From contig CAMVBK010000004.1 in assembly GCA_947165685.1 (NCBI GenBank), positions 1-64,000 on the forward strand: 64,000 nucleotides of DNA, read 5' to 3'. The notes beneath the pieces are model-generated. The model made no database searches and was not told where the DNA came from. It saw only the letters and a program-made list of their open reading frames with translations. The translations under genes and the position numbers were made by a program. This DNA comes from F23-D06 sp947165685. Its GTDB lineage: Bacteria > Bacteroidota > Bacteroidia > Bacteroidales > WCHB1-69. Every line of letters begins with the position of its first letter. The first letter of the stretch is position 1. Below are positions 50,805 to 58,493 of this stretch, piece after piece.

Positions 50805-51188
50805 TTATTCGTTTTCGTCCTTTTTCTCTTCGATTTTCTCCTCCTTTTTGGTGTCGTTCTTGGAGCTCAGGTCGGCCTCGTTGAAGGAGATAGCGGCTTT
50901 GTCAACCTCGATGCGGACATCGCGGGAGATTTCAATGGTGAACGTGCGGTCCTTGATGTCCACGATTTTGCCATGGATGCCGCCGATGGTGACCACTTTG
51001 TCGCCTCTTTGCAGGCTGTTTCGAGCCTCTTCGATCTTCTTTTGTTTCTTCTGTTGCGGGCGAATCATGAAGAAGTAGAAGATGAGAATCATCAGGAGGA
51101 GGAAAATGAGCATGGAGGAACCGCCACCCATGCCGGATGCGGGGGCTGCGGATTCAGCTTGAAGCAAAGGTAAAAAAATGTTCAGCAT
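50805..51188 (-). CDS. yajC: preprotein translocase subunit YajC
   Basis: 127 residues. A single membrane helix (about 26-41, MLIFLLLMILIFYFFM) is followed by the family motif IRPQQKKQKK and GDKVVTIGGIHGKIVDI. The C-terminal tail is highly charged (KKEEKIEEKKDENE). YajC is an accessory part of SecDF-YajC protein export in the inner membrane. Confidence 0.93.
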   Translation of the reverse strand: MLNIFLPLLQAESAAPASGMGGGSSMLIFLLLMILIFYFFMIRPQQKKQKKIEEARNSLQRGDKVVTIGGIHGKIVDIKDRTFTIEISRDVRIEVDKAAISFNEADLSSKNDTKKEEKIEEKKDENE

Positions 51189-51215
51189 AACTATAAGAAT
51201 TTGATTTTTAATTGT

Positions 51216-51683
51216 TTATTTGTTTGAAGAAACGTTGGCTGTGATTAAAAGGATGGTCTCGGCAGGATAGGTGTTCGCGCCTACGAGGATGCGTTTCTGC
51301 ACTTTCCCTTTTTGTCCTTTCGAATCGAAAGTCACGGTGATTTCGCCGCTTTCACCCGGACGTACGGGGGCTTTTGGCGGTTGCGAGGTGGTGCACCCGC
51401 AGGTGGCTTCTGATGAGTAGATGATCAGGTTCGACTTGCCGGTGTTTTTGAACTTGAAGTTGTAGGTCAGGCGTTCGCCCTCTACCACATCTCCGAAATC
51501 GTATGTTTTGGTCTCAAAGCTGATAACGGGCATCTTTTTCGCGTCTTTGGCTGACAATCCATCCGCTGTTTGTGGAATATGGACGTCTTTGACCGAAAAT
51601 TCACCTTCGTTGGCCGTTTTCTGGTGGCAAGAGGCCAGTACAAACGCCCCTGCCACCAGTAATATGCGAACTAAATTCTTCAT
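51216..51683 (-). CDS. DUF1573 domain lipoprotein
   Basis: 155 residues. A lipobox (VLASC, Cys19) marks a lipoprotein. The DUF1573 domain at about 55-150 has the typical ISFETKTYDFGDVVEGE, KNTGKSNLII and the cysteine pair SSEATCGCTTS. An Ig-like fold is expected. Function unknown; commonly next to yajC and nusB in Bacteroidales. Confidence 0.87.
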   Translation of the reverse strand: MKNLVRILLVAGAFVLASCHQKTANEGEFSVKDVHIPQTADGLSAKDAKKMPVISFETKTYDFGDVVEGERLTYNFKFKNTGKSNLIIYSSEATCGCTTSQPPKAPVRPGESGEITVTFDSKGQKGKVQKRILVGANTYPAETILLITANVSSNK

Positions 51684-51691
51684 AATAAACC

Positions 51692-51762
51692 TCTAAACTA
51701 ATCTACTAAACTACTAAACTACTAAACCACTAAACCACTAATCTACTAATCTACTAAGCTAA
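51692..51762. repeat. 8-base tandem array after nusB
   Basis: At least six consecutive 8-base units of the type AACTACTA / AACCACTA / ATCTACTA between nusB and the DUF1573 gene. The nusB stop (TAG, 51759-51761 on the minus strand) is embedded in the array. Confidence 0.85.
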
Positions 51763-52706
51763 TTCTGGAAAAGTCCCCGTCCCGTCTTTACAATACGTCC
51801 GCTGTCACGTAAATCCACGATGAGTCGGTCAAGGATACCGTTGATGAACACCTTGCTTTTGTCGGAGCTATACCATTTGGCAATCTCGATGTATTCGTTC
51901 AAGGTGACTTTGATGGGAATGGAGGGGAATTCCAGCAATTCGCAGAGAGCCATCTGCATGAGCAGCATGTCCATTTGAATGACACGGTCGCGTTCCCAGT
52001 TTTGAAGCTTCTCCTCGATCATCCGGGTGTATTCTGCGGAATGTTCCAGCGTCTTGCGGAAAAGGTCGCGGCAGAATTGCTCGTCGTCGCTGTTCTTGAA
52101 CAGTGAGTCGATGCGGCAGTCATCGCCTTTCGATTCCTTGAACTCCTTCACGTTTTGATAGAACATCAGCATCGCGTCGTTGTAATCGTCAATCCAATGG
52201 GTGTTTTTCTCGCCTAAGAACCAATGCAGCAGGTCGTTTTCGGCAAACACCTTTTCTATGATGTTCAACACGATTTGCTTGTCTTCTGCGTAATTGTTCT
52301 CGCGTGTCGTCATATAGACTTCATATTCCGGGAGTTGTTCGATTTCTCGGAACAGTTTTGCAATCAAGTCTTTCTCGTCCTCCCATGTGATGTGGTGCTT
52401 GGGCCAAAGGATTTTCAGGGTTTGGTTGTTCTCAATCTGCCGGATTACGAGGTTGTTCACGAACTTGGTGTTCGGGTTCAGGTCTTCTTCCGTCGGGTTG
52501 TATTTCTCCTTCAGCCCCTCCATCTTTTTCATGCGGTAAAAGGCGATTTCGGGCAGCAGGGCAAAGAGCCAGAGAAAGAGTTCGTAGTTTCCCTTGACTG
52601 CTTTTATGAGGTCCGCCTCATAAAGGCGCACTTCCGCCTTTGGATTGGCGTTATAGGCATATAGCGCCTGCATGGTCTTGATTCGCAAATAATGGCGACT
52701 TACCAT
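51759..52706 (-). CDS. nusB: NusB-family transcription antitermination protein
   Basis: 315 residues, twice the length of the E. coli protein but normal for Bacteroidota. The RNA-binding start RHYLRIKTMQALYAY is NusB-like and the C-terminal NusB core reads IEEKLQNWERDRVIQMDMLLMQMALCELLEFPSIPIKVTLNEYIEIAKWYSSDKSKVFINGILD. The middle (about 60-190) is the phylum-specific insertion. NusB works with NusE/S10 on rRNA transcription. Confidence 0.9.
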   Translation of the reverse strand: MVSRHYLRIKTMQALYAYNANPKAEVRLYEADLIKAVKGNYELFLWLFALLPEIAFYRMKKMEGLKEKYNPTEEDLNPNTKFVNNLVIRQIENNQTLKILWPKHHITWEDEKDLIAKLFREIEQLPEYEVYMTTRENNYAEDKQIVLNIIEKVFAENDLLHWFLGEKNTHWIDDYNDAMLMFYQNVKEFKESKGDDCRIDSLFKNSDDEQFCRDLFRKTLEHSAEYTRMIEEKLQNWERDRVIQMDMLLMQMALCELLEFPSIPIKVTLNEYIEIAKWYSSDKSKVFINGILDRLIVDLRDSGRIVKTGRGLFQN

Positions 52707-52738
52707 ATTAACTAATTGGGTTTAAAGTGGTTAAATTT

Positions 52739-53686
52739 CTATCTCAACGTGAAGAAACTTTCGCCGAGGAACTGGTCGTCGGTGTAGAGTTGCACGCTGT
52801 ATTGTCCTTTGATGGCCTTGTCGTCAGACATCAAATCCCAGTTCAGGGTGATGTTCTCCGCCTTGTTGTTGTAGTTGACCACCGTCTTGCAGGAGTACTG
52901 CAGCCGTTGTCCGTTGTGGACGAAGGAATAGGTGTCGCCGGAGCCCATGGTGAGCACCTTTCCCGTTTCGGGGATGGCGATGCGGCAGTAGATGTTCACG
53001 GGGCCGGGCTCGATCAGGGAGTTTTCGCCCAGCATCAGGGTTGTCTTGATACGTTTCACCTTGTTGGCTTTCTCGGTTGGCTCTTCGGTGCCCTTGTTGC
53101 GCACCAGGTAGCCGCCGCTCTTGATGTTGTAGGCCTTGAACGTGGCGGCGTTGCTGATTTTCTGTTCCAGGTCTTCGTTGGACTTCTGGATGGTGCGTGT
53201 CACTTCACGCTCCTGTTCCAGCGTGGCCTTCACTTGCAGGTTCTCCTCCTTCAGGGCCTTGTTCTCTTGGTAGAGCTGGTCCATTTCCTTCACATATTCC
53301 TGTGAGATGTTCTGCAGACGGGCCAGTTGCTTCTTGATGCGGTTGTAGTCGGCTTGGGAGTTGATGAGTTTCTCGATTTCCTCCGCGCTGGCCATGATGA
53401 TGCTGTCCTTTTCGCTCAGTTGGTCGGAAAGTTCGCCGTATTGCGCTTTGATGCGGTTGTGCTCCGCCAGCAGGGAGTCCAGTTCGCTCTGAAGCTCCGT
53501 GTTCTTGTTCTCCACCGCCGTGTAAACCTTGTTCATGGTCGGTTTGGCGAAAAAGGCGAGATAAATCGTGCTGCATAGGAATAATCCTGCTAATGCACCC
53601 AGGATAATCACCCATTTCTTCAAGGGGTTTTCTTGTTTGGCATTTTGATTCTGCCCTGAATAGTTCATTGAACTCGTGGTTTCCAT
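52739..53686 (-). CDS. single-pass membrane protein with long coiled coil
   Basis: 315 residues. A cytoplasmic tail, one membrane helix at about 26-46 (VIILGALAGLFLCSTIYLAFF), a coiled coil at about 55-175 and a beta-rich C-terminal domain at about 185-315 with conserved GGYLVRNKG and IYCRI.IPETGKVL. Related proteins in Bacteroidales are sometimes loosely annotated as chromosome-partitioning proteins; I see no ATPase motif and do not assign a function. The C-terminal domain is probably periplasmic. Confidence 0.65.
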   Translation of the reverse strand: METTSSMNYSGQNQNAKQENPLKKWVIILGALAGLFLCSTIYLAFFAKPTMNKVYTAVENKNTELQSELDSLLAEHNRIKAQYGELSDQLSEKDSIIMASAEEIEKLINSQADYNRIKKQLARLQNISQEYVKEMDQLYQENKALKEENLQVKATLEQEREVTRTIQKSNEDLEQKISNAATFKAYNIKSGGYLVRNKGTEEPTEKANKVKRIKTTLMLGENSLIEPGPVNIYCRIAIPETGKVLTMGSGDTYSFVHNGQRLQYSCKTVVNYNNKAENITLNWDLMSDDKAIKGQYSVQLYTDDQFLGESFFTLR

Positions 53687-53751
53687 ATTTGCTGTTTTTT
53701 ATTTTTCGAATCGGGATAACGACTTTTTCTCCTAAAAATTTTATCGTCGCG

Positions 53752-55398
53752 TTATTTTAATTGAAGTTGGAGCCTCAACTCCTTTGGCAGATAGAACGTG
53801 TTGGTCTTGTCCATATACACAATCACGGAATTCAAGTCAACACGTTTGTTGTTCACTGTCACATAGTTGGCATAGCTGTCGGCGACTAAGGTGTTTCGTT
53901 TGTTCTTGACTGTCAGCCGCCGGTTGTATTTGTCGATGCTGTCGATGCGGATGTCGTAGCCGTCGAATACCTTGTGGTGATCGGCGTAGATGTCCTCGGT
54001 CAGTTGGTCCATCTGGTTGGTCAGCCCCATTTGGCGACAGATGTAGTTGTGGATGTCGATGTTGGTCGGAACGCCTGTGAGAATGTCGTTTTGTGGGTGG
54101 TACATGGCCAGGAAGACGTTTTCGATGGTGTGCCCGAAGGTTGTGAAGCCGAAGTAGGTGCGGTTGTACAGCACTTGACTGAGCATTTTGCATAAGGAGA
54201 GGTTGTTTTTTCGGTTCTCTTTCGGCATGGAGGATTTGTCGTAGTCGCTTGCAGTGGAGAGATAGGTGATTTCAGCCGGTTGCGGAGTGAAACCGAAATA
54301 GGTCTCAAAGAGTTGCGGCCATTCGGTGGTGTCGGACTTTTTGAGTTTCTCGCCCATGGTCCAGTTCGACAGTTTGTAATTGTCGATGGGGCTCATGAGC
54401 TGTTTCAGCGAGAGTTTGTCGTATCCGTCGTGGACGGACTTGGCATTGCCGATGGTGACGGCACCGGTGCCGTGGTCGGGCACAATCACGATGGCGGTTT
54501 CGCCGTTCTCCTTGGCGAAGCGGAACGCCTCGGCGCAGGCCTTGTCGAATTCCAGGAACTCGATCAGGGCGTTTTTCGCGTCATTGTCGTGGGCGGCCCA
54601 GTCCACCTTGCTGCCTTCCACCATGAGGAAGAAGCCGTTGGGGTTCTGGGAGAGCAGGCTGATGGCTTTGCGGGTCATTTCTGACAGCGAGGGTGTCTCC
54701 TTCGGGTCTGACTCCAGCCAGTAGGGCATGGAGGATTCACCGAACAATGCCCAGACAGGGGCTTTCGTACAATTTCTAAAACCTTGAATATCATTAAGAT
54801 ATATGCTATATCCTTCTCTTTTCAAGTCTTCTTGGTAGTTGTCTTTCAAATAGTTGACACCGCCGCCCATCACCACGTCAAGATGGTTGTGGACCATTTG
54901 CGGGATGATGACGCTGTAGCGGCTGCGCTTGTAGGTGTGGGCGGAGCAGTCGGCGGGCGTGGCGTGTGGGAACTCGCAGGTGAATACCAGTCCGGTGGAT
55001 TTGTGTTGCAGGATTTTGGCGGCTTCCAGCACGGTGGATAGCGGTTGGTAGGCGCGTGCGGCATCCACGGGCACCAGGTCGTGGTCGGTGGCTACGGGGT
55101 AGGTGGAGATGAACCCCGATTGCGAGGGCATTCCCGAAACGTAGCAGGAGGTCGTTGGCGCGGAGTCCCCGATGGGCGCATCCGACGAGTGCGTGCGCAC
55201 CAGTCCGCAGATATAGGGGTCGATGCTGAGGGTGGTTTGGGTGGAGTCGAGATAGGTCTGGTACCAGCGTGCGGCGGACAGCAGGCTCGTGGAGGTGCCA
55301 TCCGTGATCAGCAATATCACGTTTTTGATGGGCTTAGGTTGTGCCACTGTGCATAAAACGCTGATAGTTAATGTGATATAAAGAACAAAACGTTTCAT
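53752..55398 (-). CDS. secreted alkaline phosphatase (PhoA superfamily)
   Basis: 548 residues with a signal peptide to about residue 19. Metal ligand Asp33 (LLITDGTS), the phosphorylated serine Ser79 in APIGDSAPTTSCYVSG, VEGSKVDWAAHDND and VIVPDHGTGAV are all present, so the active site looks complete. It should release phosphate from organic phosphates in the periplasm. An unusual C-terminal extension (about 430-548) follows the core and may be a surface or substrate domain. Own promoter at 55421. Confidence 0.88.
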   Translation of the reverse strand: MKRFVLYITLTISVLCTVAQPKPIKNVILLITDGTSTSLLSAARWYQTYLDSTQTTLSIDPYICGLVRTHSSDAPIGDSAPTTSCYVSGMPSQSGFISTYPVATDHDLVPVDAARAYQPLSTVLEAAKILQHKSTGLVFTCEFPHATPADCSAHTYKRSRYSVIIPQMVHNHLDVVMGGGVNYLKDNYQEDLKREGYSIYLNDIQGFRNCTKAPVWALFGESSMPYWLESDPKETPSLSEMTRKAISLLSQNPNGFFLMVEGSKVDWAAHDNDAKNALIEFLEFDKACAEAFRFAKENGETAIVIVPDHGTGAVTIGNAKSVHDGYDKLSLKQLMSPIDNYKLSNWTMGEKLKKSDTTEWPQLFETYFGFTPQPAEITYLSTASDYDKSSMPKENRKNNLSLCKMLSQVLYNRTYFGFTTFGHTIENVFLAMYHPQNDILTGVPTNIDIHNYICRQMGLTNQMDQLTEDIYADHHKVFDGYDIRIDSIDKYNRRLTVKNKRNTLVADSYANYVTVNNKRVDLNSVIVYMDKTNTFYLPKELRLQLQLK

Positions 55399-55420
55399 TT
55401 TTTTCTCATTTTAAAACGCG

Positions 55421-55428
55421 CAAAGGTA
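55421..55428 (-). promoter_or_regulatory. -7 box TACCTTTG of the alkaline phosphatase gene
   Basis: Exact TAnnTTTG on the minus strand, 23 bases upstream of ATG 55398. The hairpin at 55443-55468 covers its -33 region. Confidence 0.6.
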
Positions 55429-55442
55429 CATAAAATATGAAT

Positions 55443-55468
55443 ACCTGCGAAACAGATTTTTCGCAGGT
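55443..55468 (-). terminator. hairpin after ispF
   Basis: Perfect 9-base stem ACCTGCGAA / TTCGCAGGT with an 8-base loop, 64 bases beyond the ispF stop on the minus strand. The following minus-strand sequence is T-rich but not a clean T-run. Confidence 0.55.
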
Positions 55469-55531
55469 AAGTGACGCTTGCGGGGATTGTCTTTATAGTA
55501 TGAGGGGCGGGCTTGGGGATGCTGTTGCCCC

Positions 55532-56014
55532 CTATTGTTTTCGCAACGTGACGGCGGCGACGGCGGCGATGCCTTCGCCCGCACCGGTGAAGCCCATCTT
55601 CTCGTTGGTCTTGGCCTTTACGGCGATATTTTCGGGATTCGTTTGCAGTAATTCCGATAGTTTTGTCACCATGTCATCAATGTAGGGTTTCATTTTGGGT
55701 TTTTCCAAGACAAGGGTGCAGTCCAAATTGTTGACTTGCCACCCTCGGGAGGTCATCAGTTCCATCACTTTGGTCAGCAGAACGGTGCTGTCCGCATTTT
55801 TCCAGGTGCTGTCGGTGTCGGGGAACCAGGTGCCGATGTCTTTGAGGCCGACGGCGCCGAGAAGTGCGTCGCAGACGGCATGGATAAGCACATCGCCGTC
55901 GGAATGGGCGGCCAATCCCAGTTCGTAGGGTATAGCAATGCCCCCGATGACCAATGGTCTGTCGGGGGCAAATCTATGGGAGTCGTAGCCGAAGCCTACT
56001 CTGAAGTCAACCAT
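55532..56014 (-). CDS. ispF: 2-C-methyl-D-erythritol 2,4-cyclodiphosphate synthase
   Basis: 160 residues. Zinc ligands Asp11, His13 (GYDSHRF) and His45, the block LAAHSDGDVLIHAVCDALLGA and the end KAKTNEKMGFTGAGEGIAA identify IspF of the MEP isoprenoid pathway. It follows porV by 13 bases, the same neighbour relation as in Porphyromonas gingivalis. Confidence 0.95.
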   Translation of the reverse strand: MVDFRVGFGYDSHRFAPDRPLVIGGIAIPYELGLAAHSDGDVLIHAVCDALLGAVGLKDIGTWFPDTDSTWKNADSTVLLTKVMELMTSRGWQVNNLDCTLVLEKPKMKPYIDDMVTKLSELLQTNPENIAVKAKTNEKMGFTGAGEGIAAVAAVTLRKQ

Positions 56015-56027
56015 ATTATATTGTCGC

Positions 56028-57275
56028 TTAGTTCAGTCGTCCTTGCTGCTTGATTTCGTTCTTGTTGGCAGAGACGAAGTCGAAGTTCAGTGTGAAGCGC
56101 AGGGTGTTGGCCAGCGGGTGGTACTGTTTGGTGGCGATCAGATAGGAGACATCAATGCCGAAGATGCTGTATTTGATACCGGCGCCAAGGGAGAGGAACT
56201 GGCGGTTGCCTTTGTATTGGCTTTCGTGGAAATAGCCGAGGCGCACGAAGAAGAGGTTGCGGTAGCTGTATTCGGCACCGAGGGCCCACATCACCTCCTG
56301 CATCTCCTCCTTGAAACCGCCGGGGGCGTCGTAGAAGGACTGGATCATGCCTTGGGGCACGGAAACATCGGGGTTCATACCGTAGGCGATAATCGGGTCG
56401 CCGGCGGCATTATACTCGATGCGTCCGGAGCTGTCTGTTTGGTAAACCGGGTTGGTCGGCACCAGCAGTTTGTTGATTTCACCGTTGATGGCCAGCTTGT
56501 TGTAGCTGTCGAAGTCCATTTCATAGCCGATACCTAACTTGAGGTTGGTGGGCAGGAAGTCGCGGCGCAGCGTTCCGGAAGAGTAGGACATTTTGTTGCC
56601 CATGTTGGAAATGCACAAACCGGCGCGCAACGTGCTGTTGTTCATGCCCTTCACATCGAAATCCTGTTCGTAGAAGAGGGAGAGGTCGGCAGCGCCGGCC
56701 AGACCGGCTCTGGTCTCCTCGCCGGCCACGAACTGGCCAGCCGTCAGGTTGGAATAGATGAAGCGCGGGGTAATGGCGATGGACAGCTGGTCGATCAGTT
56801 TGCGGGAGTAGGTGAAGTCGATGGCAAATTCGTTGGGATTCTGGTTGCTGATGAATTCACCGTATTCATCCATAAAGGCGATGTCGCCCAAGGAGAAATA
56901 GCGCAGGGAGGCGGCAATGGCATCCATGTCCGTGATGCGCCAATAACCCGTAAGATAGGCCAAGTTAATATCGTTTACCAAATGTTTCAGCCAGGGGCTA
57001 TAGGAAATGCTGAAGCCGAATTTGTTCTCATTGAAGACATATTTGGCGGGGTTGTAGCTTTGGGAGTTGACATCGGCGGAGGTGGCGCATCCAATGTCAC
57101 CCATGGCACCTGCACGGCTGTCAGGGGCGATGGAGAGGAACGGCACAGCCGTGGTAATGGCATTCAAAGTTTGCCCGAGCGGGTTGACGCCATTGCTTTG
57201 GCCACTATTCTGTGCTCGTAGTTGTGTCGTAAAAAAAAGAAGGATGATAGAAACTAAAGCGATTGTTTTTCTCAT
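56028..57275 (-). CDS. porV: type IX secretion outer-membrane protein PorV (LptO)
   Basis: 415 residues from ATG 57275, signal peptide to about residue 22. A FadL-like outer-membrane barrel with the diagnostic PorV start VPFLSIAPDSRAGAMGDIGCATSADVNSQSYNPAKYVF and many aromatic strands. PorV is the shuttle that carries cargo with a C-terminal signal from the translocon to the PorU sortase. Its presence implies a type IX secretion system. porU, its usual neighbour in Porphyromonas, is not next to it here. Confidence 0.9.
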   Translation of the reverse strand: MRKTIALVSIILLFFTTQLRAQNSGQSNGVNPLGQTLNAITTAVPFLSIAPDSRAGAMGDIGCATSADVNSQSYNPAKYVFNENKFGFSISYSPWLKHLVNDINLAYLTGYWRITDMDAIAASLRYFSLGDIAFMDEYGEFISNQNPNEFAIDFTYSRKLIDQLSIAITPRFIYSNLTAGQFVAGEETRAGLAGAADLSLFYEQDFDVKGMNNSTLRAGLCISNMGNKMSYSSGTLRRDFLPTNLKLGIGYEMDFDSYNKLAINGEINKLLVPTNPVYQTDSSGRIEYNAAGDPIIAYGMNPDVSVPQGMIQSFYDAPGGFKEEMQEVMWALGAEYSYRNLFFVRLGYFHESQYKGNRQFLSLGAGIKYSIFGIDVSYLIATKQYHPLANTLRFTLNFDFVSANKNEIKQQGRLN

Positions 57276-57417
57276 AAGTAGCTTATCGTTTTTGATTGTT
57301 ATTAAATTCTCTAAATATCTTTTCAAAAAAAATATCAGCTTTAACGATGATCAAAGGTTTTTATTATGTGGTATGAAAAAAAATTTTTTTCTAATTGATT
57401 TTAAACAAGTGTTTGAT

Positions 57418-58383
57418 TTACTTGATTTTACTAATTTTCTCCCATTCTTCATCAGGTAATTTGGCTCCCACATATTCAATAAGTCTTGCCGAAAGGTAGG
57501 ATGCAATGTCGCCGGAGCGCTGGGCGTTGTAGCCGTTCACAAGGCCGTAGAGGAAGCCGGAGGCATAGATGTCGCCGGCGCCGGTGGTGTCGATGCGTCG
57601 CGCGTCAACGGGGGCGATGACGGTGACTTCCCCGTTCATTTTGACCAAGGAACCGTCTTTCCCGATTTTCACGATGGCAACGGGACAATATTCGGAGAGT
57701 GCGTGCAGCGCATCCGTGCCTTCCTTGCCGGTAAAGGCTTTGGCCTCTTCTTCATTGGCGAAGATGATGTCCACATAGTCGTGAAGCAGCATTTTCACGA
57801 AGTCCAGGTTGGATTCGATGAGGTTGTAGCTGGCCATGTCCATGGAAATTTGCAGTCCATGCGCTTTCGCCGCCTTACACACCGACAGGATGAGGTCATG
57901 GTTAAAGATAAGGTATCCTTCAATATGTATTATATCGTAGTTCCCAAACAGTTGCGTGTCGATTTGGTCGGGCTGCATGGTGGCGGCGGCACCGAGGTAG
58001 GTAGCGAAGGTGCGTTCGGCGTTCGGGGAGATGAAGGTGATGGCGACGCCGGTGTCTTCATCCGTGTTGATGAGGTGCGGAATCACGCCGAAGCGTTCGC
58101 ACTCTTGGCGGAAAAGCCGTCCGAGGTCGTCGTTGCCCACTTTCCCGATGTAGCCGGAGGCGGCACCGAGGCGTGCGAGTCCGTGCATGGTGTTGGAAGT
58201 GGATCCGCCGGTGGCCATGGCTTGGGGCATTCCGGCGATGATTTCGAGGATTTCGCGTTTGCGCTGGGCATCAATCATCTCCATGCCCCCCTTGAGCAAA
58301 TCCAAACGGTTGAGAATCTCGTCGTTGTCGATGTGCACCAATATGTCAACCAAGGCATTGCCGATTCCGAGTATCTTCTTCAT
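57418..58383 (-). CDS. PfkB-family sugar/nucleoside kinase, adenosine kinase-like
   Basis: 321 residues from ATG 58383. PfkB motifs: GGSTSNTMHGLARLGAASGYIGKVGNDDLG near the start and the anion-hole DTTGAGDIYASGFLYG near 265. The best fit is the adenosine kinase branch, but ribokinase-like activity is possible. It lies just upstream of porV on the same strand with a 142-base gap. Confidence 0.85.
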   Translation of the reverse strand: MKKILGIGNALVDILVHIDNDEILNRLDLLKGGMEMIDAQRKREILEIIAGMPQAMATGGSTSNTMHGLARLGAASGYIGKVGNDDLGRLFRQECERFGVIPHLINTDEDTGVAITFISPNAERTFATYLGAAATMQPDQIDTQLFGNYDIIHIEGYLIFNHDLILSVCKAAKAHGLQISMDMASYNLIESNLDFVKMLLHDYVDIIFANEEEAKAFTGKEGTDALHALSEYCPVAIVKIGKDGSLVKMNGEVTVIAPVDARRIDTTGAGDIYASGFLYGLVNGYNAQRSGDIASYLSARLIEYVGAKLPDEEWEKISKIK

Positions 58384-58428
58384 ATAGTGACTTTTATCAA
58401 TGTTTGTCCATTTATAAAAATAGGGCGG

Positions 58429-58436
58429 CAAAGATA
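58429..58436 (-). promoter_or_regulatory. -7 box TATCTTTG of the PfkB kinase gene
   Basis: Exact TAnnTTTG on the minus strand, 46 bases upstream of ATG 58383, divergent from the GH97 promoter. Confidence 0.6.
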
Positions 58437-58464
58437 GAATTTTTCCGTGAATGAAGAAATATTT

Positions 58465-58472
58465 TATCTTTG
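58465..58472 (+). promoter_or_regulatory. -7 box TATCTTTG of the GH97 gene
   Basis: Exact TAnnTTTG 22 bases upstream of ATG 58494; it rules out an in-frame start at 58470. Confidence 0.6.
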
Positions 58473-58493
58473 CCGTTTCAAAATCTTGTTGCT

